Assembly: GCF_900187645.1 (NCBI RefSeq)
Contig: NZ_FYEE01000001.1
Location: 186,001-250,000 of the forward strand
Length of the DNA stretch: 64,000 nt
Reading direction: 5' to 3'
From: Pseudomonas sp. Irchel 3E20
GTDB lineage: Bacteria; Pseudomonadota; Gammaproteobacteria; Pseudomonadales; Pseudomonadaceae
The position numbers and the translations under genes were made by a program. Each line of letters starts with the position of its first letter. Position 1 is the first letter of the stretch. The notes beneath the pieces are model-generated. The model was not told the origin of the DNA. It searched no databases and saw only the letters and a program-made list of their open reading frames with translations. Shown piece by piece: positions 52,350-60,009 of this stretch.

Positions 52350-52399
52350 AGGGGTAAAAACTCCTTGGGTAATTATTTTTTTAGGGCCACAGATGACTT

Positions 52400-52427
52400 G
52401 TGGGAGCGGGCCTGCCTGCGATGAGGC
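52400..52427 (+). repeat. REP-like element
   Basis: GTGGGAGCGGGCCTGCCTGCG, shown to 52420, continues ATGAGGC. It carries the GTGGGAGC core and internal GC-rich imperfect palindrome of Pseudomonas REP sequences, single copy here. Confidence 0.6.
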
Positions 52428-52485
52428 CGTGTCAGCCGCTGGAGAGGCTGGATACGAGGCGCCCCGGCCCACCTTTTGGCCCACG

Positions 52486-52514
52486 AAAAAAAGCCGCTAA
52501 ACAGCAGCGGCTTT
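52486..52514 (-). terminator. Intrinsic terminator after the small secreted protein gene
   Basis: Stem AAAGCCGCT / AGCGGCTTT (52490-52498 with 52506-52514); on the minus strand a run of seven T follows. The stop at 52578 lies about 60 bases upstream. Confidence 0.85.
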
Positions 52515-52577
52515 GGCTGACAACCGGGCGGGGGAAGAGCCCTGCCTGGCGTCGGGGGAAACAGTCGGGTGGGGCGA

Positions 52578-52802
52578 TCAGCTGTCTTTGTGCGCCGGGT
52601 CTTGGGCCGGGGCGGTGGCGCTGTGCTGCGGTTGTTCGGCGTCGCGGGCCTTGGCGGTCAGTTCGGCCCGGGATTTCTCGTAAGCCTCGGCGCGGGCTGC
52701 GTTTTTCGCAACAAAGGCGACCGACTCTTCGGCCATCACCAGGGGTGAGAGGAACAACGACGACAGAGCGAACGCGCTGGCAATACCCATTACATTGGAC
52801 AT
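52578..52802 (-). CDS. Small secreted protein of unknown function
   Basis: 74 residues from the ATG at 52802 (AGAAGG 8-9 bases upstream; an in-frame start 24 bases earlier is weaker). A signal peptide covers about residues 1-24 (ASAFALSSLFLSPLVMAEE), with cleavage near VMA-EE. The mature part of about 50 residues is Ala/Glu/Lys-rich, helical in appearance and has no cysteine. It has its own terminator and is flanked by the sensor kinase and the OprD gene on the same strand. I do not recognise the family. Confidence 0.6.
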   Translation of the reverse strand: MSNVMGIASAFALSSLFLSPLVMAEESVAFVAKNAARAEAYEKSRAELTAKARDAEQPQHSATAPAQDPAHKDS

Positions 52803-52935
52803 CTTGAAGACCTTCTTGCAGAGCAAGTGCTATTTGGTGTGAGCAAATTAGCGGTGTTGGCGGCCGGGAAACAGAGCAGATCGCATAAAGGACTGTTGCG
52901 TCATCGGCAACAGTGCGGCGGGCAGGGTGCCAGGC

Positions 52936-54297
52936 TTACGCCGGCAGATAAATACCAAAGGTATTGATACCGCCCTCGCTGCGCACAAACACATCACCGC
53001 CGTGCATCAGCGCAATGGCTTTGACGATGGCCAGCCCCAGGCCATGGTTGGCGCCGCTGTTGCGGCGTGAGGCATCGACCCGGTAGAAGCGCTCGAACAA
53101 GCGCGGCAGGTGTTCGCCGGCAATGGCCGGGCCGGGGTTGGCCACGGCGAGGGTCACCTGGTGTTCGCCGGCCTCGATGCGCACCTCGATCACCTGCCCG
53201 GCGCCGGTGTGCTGCACCGCGTTGTTGAGCAGGTTTATCAGGGCGCGGCGCAAGTGGGCGGTTTCGATTGGCACCTGGGCGTCGCCCTCCACCTGCACCC
53301 GCACCTGGGCGTCTTCGAGGATGAAGTCCAGGTAGTCCAGGGTGGTCGCCACCTCGCTGGCCAGGGACGCGGTGGTGAGCTGGGTGGCTTTGCTGCCCTG
53401 GTCGGCGCTGGCCAGGAACAGCATGTCGTTGACGATCGAGCGCAGGCGTTCCAGCTCCTCGAGGTTCGATTGCAGCACCTCGAAGTAATGCTCGGCCGAG
53501 CGCCCGCGCGTGAGCGCCACTTGGGTCTGGCCGATCAGGTTGGTCAAGGGCGAGCGCAGTTCGTGGGCGACGTCGGCATTGAAGGACTCCAGGCGCGAGT
53601 AGGCCTGCTCGACCCGTTCCAGGGTGGCGTTGAAGGCGCTGACGAACTGCTTGAGTTCCGGTGGCAAAGGCGACAGTTGCAAGCGCCCGGACAGGCGTGG
53701 CGGCGCCAGGCGTTGGGCTTCGTGGGAGAGTTTTATCAGGGGCTTGAGGCCAATGCGCGCCACCCAGTAGCCCAGGGCCGAGGCCAGCAGCACGCCGACA
53801 ATCGCCAGGCTAACCAAGGCGACGAGCAAGTGGTGTTGGGTCTGGGAAAAGGTCTCGGTGTCGATGGCGATCAAAAAGCGCAGCGGCGGGCGTTGCTCTT
53901 TGGCCGGCAACTGGCTGACCAGCACTTTGAACGGGTAGGCGTGGCCGGGCAGGGTGAGGTCGCGCATGCCCAGCGGGCCGTGGGCGAAGGCGCGCACGCG
54001 GGCGTCGGGGGTGCCGTATTCGTAGGCCGGGTCGGCGCTGACGGCCCAGAAGCGGATGCGTTTGTCTTCTTCGCTGAGCAACTTGAGCTTGGCGCTGACC
54101 TTGCCCCAGTGCTCGGCGTTGCCGTAGCGGCCCAGGGTGGATTCGAGCACGCTGTAGCGCGCGTCCAGTTCCGCTTCGGGCAACAGGCCCAGGCCCTTGT
54201 CCACTTGCAGGTACAACGCGCCGCCAATGAGCAGGAACACCAGCAGCGCCACCAGGGTGAACAGGCCACTGAGGCGCAGGGCGATGGAATCAAACAC
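52936..54297 (-). CDS. Sensor histidine kinase (heavy-metal type, CusS-like)
   Basis: 453 residues from a GTG at 54297. Helix at 10-30, periplasmic domain (31-150), second helix (156-180), HAMP, then HisKA with the phospho-accepting His245 in ADVAHELRSPL and the ATPase domain (LINLLNNAVQHTGAG, NPGPAIAGEHLPRLFERFYR, GLGLAIVK). Organisation and the overlap with the regulator gene are those of CusS/CopS-type kinases. The start lies within the last 8 bases of the regulator gene; the open frame extending further upstream to 54447 is regulator coding in another frame. Confidence 0.88.
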   Translation of the reverse strand: MFDSIALRLSGLFTLVALLVFLLIGGALYLQVDKGLGLLPEAELDARYSVLESTLGRYGNAEHWGKVSAKLKLLSEEDKRIRFWAVSADPAYEYGTPDARVRAFAHGPLGMRDLTLPGHAYPFKVLVSQLPAKEQRPPLRFLIAIDTETFSQTQHHLLVALVSLAIVGVLLASALGYWVARIGLKPLIKLSHEAQRLAPPRLSGRLQLSPLPPELKQFVSAFNATLERVEQAYSRLESFNADVAHELRSPLTNLIGQTQVALTRGRSAEHYFEVLQSNLEELERLRSIVNDMLFLASADQGSKATQLTTASLASEVATTLDYLDFILEDAQVRVQVEGDAQVPIETAHLRRALINLLNNAVQHTGAGQVIEVRIEAGEHQVTLAVANPGPAIAGEHLPRLFERFYRVDASRRNSGANHGLGLAIVKAIALMHGGDVFVRSEGGINTFGIYLPA

Positions 54298-54964
54298 TGC
54301 GGCTCTCCAGCACGTAGCCCATGCCGCGGATGGTGTGCAGCAACTTCTCCTCGAAGGGCCCGTCGAGCTTGGCCCGCAGGCGTTTGATCGCCACTTCCAC
54401 CACGTTGGCGTCGCTGTCGAAATTGATGTCCCAAACCATCTCGGCAATCGCGGTCTTGGAGAGGATTTCGCCCTGGCGCCGGGCTAGCACGCTGAGCAGG
54501 GAAAACTCCTTGGCGGTCAGTTCCAGGCGTTGCCCGGCGCGGGTTGCCTTGCGGCTGAGCAGGTCGATCCACAGGTCGGCGATGCTGATCTGCACCGGTT
54601 CGTGGCCGCCGCTGCGCCGCGTCAGGGCTTGCAGGCGCGCCACCAGTTCGAGGAAGGAAAAGGGTTTGCCCAGGTAGTCGTCTGCGCCCTCGCGTAGGCC
54701 GCGAATGCGGTCTTCGACGCGCTCGCGGGCGGTGAGCATGATGACCGGCGTCTGCTTGCGCGCCCGCAGCGCCCGCAGCACACCAAAGCCGTCGAGGCCG
54801 GGGAGCATGACGTCGAGCACGATCACCGCGTAGTCGCTGCCCAGGGCCAGGTGCAGGCCCTCGATGCCGTCGCGGGCGACGTCCACGGTGTAGCCCTGTT
54901 CGGTGAGGCCGCGGTGCAGGTAGTCGGCGGTTTTTTCTTCGTCTTCGATAATCAGGACGCGCAT
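54290..54964 (-). CDS. OmpR-family response regulator (CusR-like)
   Basis: 224 residues. Receiver domain with phospho-acceptor Asp51 (VIVLDVMLPGLDGF), Thr78 and Lys100; winged-helix output domain from about 125 (LELTAKEFSLLSVLARRQGE, DSDANVVEVAIKRLRAKLD, TIRGMGYVLE). It overlaps the kinase by 8 bases and starts 8 bases after the RND gene. By family and location it should activate the pump operon; a metal cue is possible but not proven. Confidence 0.92.
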   Translation of the reverse strand: MRVLIIEDEEKTADYLHRGLTEQGYTVDVARDGIEGLHLALGSDYAVIVLDVMLPGLDGFGVLRALRARKQTPVIMLTARERVEDRIRGLREGADDYLGKPFSFLELVARLQALTRRSGGHEPVQISIADLWIDLLSRKATRAGQRLELTAKEFSLLSVLARRQGEILSKTAIAEMVWDINFDSDANVVEVAIKRLRAKLDGPFEEKLLHTIRGMGYVLESRSV

Positions 54965-54972
54965 GACCCGCC

Positions 54973-57900
54973 TCAGTCTGTGGTCGCCAGGGCCGCGTTG
55001 GGTGCGGGCATAGGCCGATGGAATAGCCGTTCGAGGGCCAAGTATATGACCGGCGTGGTGAACAGCGTCAGCGCCTGGCTCACCAGCAGGCCGCCGACCA
55101 CCGCAATACCCAGGGGCTGGCGCAGCTCGGCGCCAGGGCCGGCACCGATCATCAGCGGCAAGGCGCCGAGCAGGGCGGCGAGGGTGGTCATCATGATCGG
55201 CCGGAACCGCGTCAGGCAGGCCTCATAGATCGCTTCTTGCGGGCTCAGGCCCCGGTTGCGCTGGGCGTCGAGGGCAAAGTCGATCATCAGGATGCCGTTT
55301 TTCTTGACGATGCCAATCAACAGCACCAAACCGATGAGGGCCATGATGGAAAAATCCTGGCCCCACAGCCACAGCATCATCAGCGCGCCGAGGCCGGCCG
55401 AGGGCAGGGTGGAGATGATCGTCAGCGGGTGTACGAAGCTCTCGTAAAGCACGCCGAGGATGATGTACACCGCCACCAACGCAGCGAGGATCAGCCAGGG
55501 TTGGCTGGCCAGGGAACTCTGGAACGCCTGGGCCGCGCCCTGGAAGGTGCCGATCAGGCTGGCGGGCATGCCGATCTCATTTTTCGCCGCATCGAGCATG
55601 CGCACCGCGTCGCCCAACGCCACGCCGGGGGCGAGGTTGAACGACAGGTTGGCGGCCGGGAACATGCCGTCGTGGGCGATGGACAGCGGCCCGACACGCG
55701 GCGCCTGCACCGTGGCCAGGGCCGACAGCGGCACCATCTCGCCGGAAAGGGGCGAGCGCAGGTAGAAGTAGTTCAGGCTTTCGGCCTTGCCCCGTTGTTG
55801 CGCGTCCAGTTCCAGGATCACGTTGTACTGGTTGGTTTGGGTTTGGTACTCGTTGACCTGGCGCTGGCCGAAGGCGTCGTACAACGCCTGGTCGACATCG
55901 CTGGCGGTAAGGCCGAAACGCGCAGCGGCGATGCGGTCGATGTCGATGTGGGTGATGCTGGCGCCCAGTTGCAGGTCGTTGGACAGGTCGCGAAAGGCCG
56001 GGTTGGCCCGCAGTTTTTCGCTCAGGCGTTGGGTCCAGGTGTTCAGCGTCGGCCCGTCGTTGCTCTTGAGCACGTATTGGTACTGGCTGCGGCTGGGGCC
56101 GGAGCTGAGGTTGATGTCCTGGCCGGCGCGCATGTACAGCACGATGCCCGGCACCTTGGCCAGTTGCGGGCGGATGCGGTCGATGAACTGGCTGGCGGAC
56201 ACGTCGCGCGCGCCGCGCTCCTTGAGGGCAATCCAGAAGCGGCCGTTGGCGATGGTCTGGTTGCTACCGGTGACCCCCACCGAATGGGAAAACGACTGCA
56301 CCGCCGGGTCGGCGCCGACGATCTTCGCCAGCTCGCGGTGCTTGGCCACCATGTCCGGGTACGACACATCGGCCGCCGCCTCGCTGGTGCCGAGGACGAA
56401 ACCGGTGTCCTGCACCGGAAAAAAGCCCTTGGGGATCAGCACATAACCGGCCACTGCCATGGCCAGGGTCAGGCCGAAAATTCCCAACATCAGCCGCTGA
56501 TGGGCCAGGGCCTGTTGCAGCCAGCGGTCGTAGCCGGCCAGCAGGCGTTCGCCGAACCCCGGCGTGGCGTGGGCGTGGTGTTTGGGCGCGCCCATGAACA
56601 GCGCCGCCAACGTCGGCGCCAGGGTCAGGGACACCACCACTGAAATCAGGATGGTCGCGGTGGCGGTCAGGGCGAATTCCTTGAACAGCCGCCCCACCAC
56701 GCCGCCCATGAACAGCAGCGGAATAAACGCCGCCACCAGGGAAAAACTGATGGACACCACGGTGAAGCCGATCTCCGCCGAGCCCTTGATCGCCGCCGCG
56801 CGCCGGCCCAGGCCCGCCTCCAGGTGACGGTGGATGTTCTCCACCACCACAATCGCGTCGTCCACCACAAAGCCCACGGCAATGACGATGGCCACCAGGG
56901 TCAGGTTGTTCAGGCTGAACCCCATCACGTACATCAGGGCAAAACTGGCCACCAGCGACACGGCCAGCACGCTGGAGACGATCAGGGTCGCCGACCACTG
57001 GCGCAAGAACAGCGCCATCACCGCCACCACCAGCAGCACGGCGATCAGCAGGGTCAGCTCCACTTCATGCAGGGACGCGCGGATGGTCTTGGTGCGGTCC
57101 GACAGCACCGCCACCTCGACCGACGCCGGCAGCATGCCTTGCAGGCGCGGCAGCTCGGCCATGATCCGGTCCACGGTGGCGACAATATTGGCCCCCGGCT
57201 GGCGCGAGATCACCAGGTTGACCCCCGGCGTGTCCCCGGACCAGGCCTGTACATAGGCGTTCTCGGGGCCCTCAACCACCCGCGCCACGTCGCGCAGTTG
57301 CACCGGCGCGCCGTCTTGGTACGAGACGATCAACTCGCCGTACTCCTGGGGGTGGAACAACTGGTCGTTGGTGGACAGGGTAGAAATGCTCGACGCGCCG
57401 TACAGCGCGCCCTTGGCCAGGTTCAGGCTGGCCTGCTGGATCGCCACGCGCACATCGGCCAGGGTCAGGCCGATGGCCGCCAGTTTGTCCGCCGAGGCCT
57501 GCACGCGGATCGCCGGGCGTTGCTGGCCGGTGATGTTGATCTGGCCCACGCCGTCGATCTGGCTGATTTGCCGGGCCAGCAGGGTTTCGACGTAATCGCT
57601 CAACTCGGTGCCGGGCATCTGGCTGGAATTGATGGTCAGGATCAGCACCGGGCTGTCGGCCGGGTTGACCTTTTTCCAGGTCGGCAGGCTCGGCATGTCG
57701 TCGGGCAGTTTGCCGGCGGCGGTGTTGATCGCCGCTTGCACCTCTTGCGCGGCGGTGTCGATGCTCTTTTCCAGGGTGAATTGCAGGGTCAGGTTGGTCG
57801 AGCCCAGGGCGCTGGTGGAAGTCATCTGGGTGATGCCGGGGATGGCGCTGAACTGCACTTCCAAAGGCGTGGCCACGGAGGAGGCCATGGTGTCCGGGCT

Positions 57901-58074
57901 GGCGCCGGGCAACTGGGCGCTGACCTGGATGGTCGGGAATTCCGCCTCGGGCAACGGCGCGATGGGCAGCCGTGGGAAGGCGATCAGGCCCAGCAGTACC
58001 AGGGCGAACGTCAGCAGCAGGGTGGCTACTGGGTGGTCGATGCACCAGGCCGACACCGAACCCCGGCCCGTCAT
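54973..58074 (-). CDS. RND efflux pump inner-membrane transporter (MdtC-like)
   Basis: 1033 residues, twelve membrane helices and two large periplasmic loops. The N-terminus (RPVAT-like HPVATLLL, then LPGASPDTMASSVATPLE) and the middle GFSLNNLTLVAIVIAVGFVV are closest to E. coli MdtC. The proton-relay aspartates are in VVDDAIVVVENIHRHLE. It belongs to the hydrophobe/amphiphile efflux group rather than the metal group (no methionine-rich site of CusA seen). It overlaps the adaptor gene by 4 bases. No outer-membrane factor is encoded beside it. Confidence 0.92.
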   Translation of the reverse strand: MTGRGSVSAWCIDHPVATLLLTFALVLLGLIAFPRLPIAPLPEAEFPTIQVSAQLPGASPDTMASSVATPLEVQFSAIPGITQMTSTSALGSTNLTLQFTLEKSIDTAAQEVQAAINTAAGKLPDDMPSLPTWKKVNPADSPVLILTINSSQMPGTELSDYVETLLARQISQIDGVGQINITGQQRPAIRVQASADKLAAIGLTLADVRVAIQQASLNLAKGALYGASSISTLSTNDQLFHPQEYGELIVSYQDGAPVQLRDVARVVEGPENAYVQAWSGDTPGVNLVISRQPGANIVATVDRIMAELPRLQGMLPASVEVAVLSDRTKTIRASLHEVELTLLIAVLLVVAVMALFLRQWSATLIVSSVLAVSLVASFALMYVMGFSLNNLTLVAIVIAVGFVVDDAIVVVENIHRHLEAGLGRRAAAIKGSAEIGFTVVSISFSLVAAFIPLLFMGGVVGRLFKEFALTATATILISVVVSLTLAPTLAALFMGAPKHHAHATPGFGERLLAGYDRWLQQALAHQRLMLGIFGLTLAMAVAGYVLIPKGFFPVQDTGFVLGTSEAAADVSYPDMVAKHRELAKIVGADPAVQSFSHSVGVTGSNQTIANGRFWIALKERGARDVSASQFIDRIRPQLAKVPGIVLYMRAGQDINLSSGPSRSQYQYVLKSNDGPTLNTWTQRLSEKLRANPAFRDLSNDLQLGASITHIDIDRIAAARFGLTASDVDQALYDAFGQRQVNEYQTQTNQYNVILELDAQQRGKAESLNYFYLRSPLSGEMVPLSALATVQAPRVGPLSIAHDGMFPAANLSFNLAPGVALGDAVRMLDAAKNEIGMPASLIGTFQGAAQAFQSSLASQPWLILAALVAVYIILGVLYESFVHPLTIISTLPSAGLGALMMLWLWGQDFSIMALIGLVLLIGIVKKNGILMIDFALDAQRNRGLSPQEAIYEACLTRFRPIMMTTLAALLGALPLMIGAGPGAELRQPLGIAVVGGLLVSQALTLFTTPVIYLALERLFHRPMPAPNAALATTD

Positions 58075-59240
58075 GGCGCCACCTGCGCGGCGGCGGTTTC
58101 GATCACCGGGGGCGGCTCAGTGAGCACCTCGATTTTCGAGCCGGCCTTGAGCCGTGACTGGCCGTCGCTGACCAGCACATCCCCAACGTTCACGCCTTGG
58201 AGGACGGTCTGCTGGCTGTCTTGGTACAGCACCTGCACCGGTACGGTTTGCACCGCATCCCCCGTTACCCGGTACACAAAGTGCCGCTCCAGGCCACGCT
58301 GCACCACGCCGGGCGGCACCACCAGGGCGGCCTTGTCCACGGCGGTCTGGATTTTCAGGGTCACCAACTGCCCCGGCCACAGGCGGTGGCTGTCGTTGGC
58401 AAATTGCGCCTTGGCCCGCAGGGTGCCGGTGTTGGCGTTGATTTGGTTGTCGATCAGGCTCAGTTGGCCCACCGCCAAACGCTCGCCACTGAGGTCATCG
58501 GTATCGGCGCCGAGAAAGGCGCTGACGGTGGCGCGCTCCTGGGCGCCGATCAGCCGTTGTAGCGTCGGCAACTGCTGCTGGGGCAAGGAAAACTCGACGC
58601 CAATGGGGTCGATCTGCGTCACCGAAAACAGCCCCTGGGCGTCGCTCATGCGCAGCAGGTTGCCTTCATCCACCGTGCGAATGCCCACGCGGCCAGTGAC
58701 CGGCGAGCGGATCTGCGTATAGGAAAGCTGCACCTGCGCCGCATCGATGGCGGCCTGATTGCCCTGGGTGGCGGCCTTGAGCTGGCTGACCAGAGCCAGT
58801 TGCTGGTCGTAGGTCTGCTTGGACACGCCATCGTCGACGCTCAGCAGTTTGTAGCGCTTGAGGTTGACCTGGGCCACCTGCAACTGCGCCTGGCTCTCGC
58901 CCAACTGGGCGCGGGCCTGGTCGAGGCTGGCGCGGATGGCGCGGTCGTCCAGGGTCGCCAGCAGGTCGCCGGCCTTGACCCATTGCCCTTCCTTGACCAG
59001 CAAACGGGTGAGGGTCCCGTCGATCTGCGGGCGGATCACCACGCTGTGCAGCGACAGCACCGAGCCGATGGCCGTGACGTAACGCGGGACATCGCGCTCC
59101 ACCACGCTCACCACCCGCACCGGCACCGCACTGGCGGCGGCGCGCTTGGCCGGCGCCGGGCGGTCGAGTAGCCACAAGGCCAGGGCGGCGAGCACCATCA
59201 AGGCGATGGCGAGCAACAGGGGTTTCTTCTGGATACGCAT
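58071..59240 (-). CDS. RND membrane fusion protein (MdtA-like)
   Basis: About 389 residues. N-terminal membrane anchor (LLLAIALMVLAALALWLL) without lipobox, barrel-sandwich and coiled-coil hairpin (SLDQARAQLGESQAQLQVAQ, ATQGNQAAIDAAQVQLSYTQ), then beta-barrel and membrane-proximal domains (IRSPVTGRVGIRTVDEGNLL, LWPGQLVTLKIQ). It bridges the RND protein to an outer-membrane factor. Start ATG at 59240, chosen because the earlier TTG at 59261 adds an unrelated stretch; no strong ribosome site is seen. Confidence 0.9.
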   Translation of the reverse strand: MRIQKKPLLLAIALMVLAALALWLLDRPAPAKRAAASAVPVRVVSVVERDVPRYVTAIGSVLSLHSVVIRPQIDGTLTRLLVKEGQWVKAGDLLATLDDRAIRASLDQARAQLGESQAQLQVAQVNLKRYKLLSVDDGVSKQTYDQQLALVSQLKAATQGNQAAIDAAQVQLSYTQIRSPVTGRVGIRTVDEGNLLRMSDAQGLFSVTQIDPIGVEFSLPQQQLPTLQRLIGAQERATVSAFLGADTDDLSGERLAVGQLSLIDNQINANTGTLRAKAQFANDSHRLWPGQLVTLKIQTAVDKAALVVPPGVVQRGLERHFVYRVTGDAVQTVPVQVLYQDSQQTVLQGVNVGDVLVSDGQSRLKAGSKIEVLTEPPPVIETAAAQVAP

Positions 59241-59391
59241 GCTTATGGAACGCCAGAGCAAAGGGTCGAGGGGGCAGTGCCGTACTTATAACCGCTGGCG
59301 CCGGTCAGCACCGTGACCGCCAACTGACAGGGCTGACAGGTTCGCGCCGATCATCGGTGCAAGGCGCCCGTCCAACAACCCTGGCACGCAG

Positions 59392-59452
59392 GTATACTGG
59401 CGCCTTTCGCGGCCCGCCAGTGGCCCGACCCACTGCCTGCACCGGAGCTTCC
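59392..59452 (+). promoter_or_regulatory. -10 element and ribosome site of the small gene at 59453
   Basis: TATACT (59392-59397) followed about 56 bases later by GGAG 5 bases before the ATG. A -35 is not clear. The region 59241-59391 also serves the divergent pump operon; I see no operator repeat in it. Confidence 0.4.
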
Positions 59453-59704
59453 ATGACTTCCCGCACGTCCCCGCCCGTGGCCACCGCCCCGGACGCCGAA
59501 CCGGCTGACCTGACCCCCGAGGCCCAGGCCGACGCCGACGGCCAACCGTCCATCCCTGCCTTCAAGTTCCCGTTCAAGCCCGGCGAATTGGCTGGCGCGA
59601 AAAAAGCCGACCAGCCCTGGTACAAGAACGGCGCCAAGAACGGCCACACCAAAACCCCCGGCGCCGCGCCTCCCGGCACCCGCCGCTCGATGGGCAAGCG
59701 CTGA
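59453..59704 (+). CDS. Small hydrophilic protein of unknown function
   Basis: 83 residues, no cysteine and no membrane segment. N-terminal half is Pro/Ala/Asp-rich (TSPPVATAPDAEPADLTPEA), middle PAFKFPFKPGELAGAKKADQ, C-terminal half is basic (NGAKNGHTKTPG, ending RRSMGKR). It probably lacks stable fold or binds a partner through the FKFPFKPG stretch. GGAG precedes the ATG and a promoter -10 is upstream, so it is likely real. Start 59453 is preferred over an in-frame codon at 59357. Not recognised. Confidence 0.55.
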   Translation: MTSRTSPPVATAPDAEPADLTPEAQADADGQPSIPAFKFPFKPGELAGAKKADQPWYKNGAKNGHTKTPGAAPPGTRRSMGKR

Positions 59705-59927
59705 GCCCCACGCCCATCCGTCTTCACACAGGAGCAGCACTGGGGTTGCTCCGCGGTCGTCACGGCACACAACGCTTGAGTCGAAACCTTGGCGTCAATG
59801 AACCGCTGAAAACCGCCCCTGCCCGACGCAACCCTTGCCACGGCTCGCTTTCGCCCAAGCCCTCGTAAATTCACGCCGTTGCGGGCGTCTGCAATACGAC
59901 TTTAGTGGCGATTTAATTGCACAGAAA

Positions 59928-59968
59928 CTGAGCCAGATCAAAATTTGTGCACTCAGTGCGCTTAGAGT
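59928..59968 (+). promoter_or_regulatory. Candidate Anr/FNR site and promoter of aer
   Basis: CTGAG-CCAG-ATCAA (59928-59941) matches the FNR/Anr consensus TTGAT-N4-ATCAA at 8 of 10 positions. A -10-like TAGAGT is at 59963-59968, which would put the dyad at about -41.5 from the start, the position of activated class II promoters. Aer of P. aeruginosa is known to be controlled by ANR. The rest of 59705-59927 shows no gene or repeat I can support. Confidence 0.55.
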
Positions 59969-60009
59969 CAGCAGCCCTGCCGACCCCTGACAAAACGAGC
60001 GCGCAAGCC

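Noticed and set aside
52349..52484. N-terminal extension of the OprD-family frame
   Set aside because: It is not signal-like, covers a REP element, and AAGGAG precedes the GTG that begins a proper signal peptide.
54297..54447. N-terminal extension of the sensor kinase frame
   Set aside because: These 50 codons are the response regulator read in another frame; a GTG at the regulator end gives a normal first membrane helix.
56824..58722. 632-codon plus-strand open frame opposite the RND operon
   Set aside because: No domain, composition of a shadow frame; the minus strand is an intact MdtC-like pump and adaptor.
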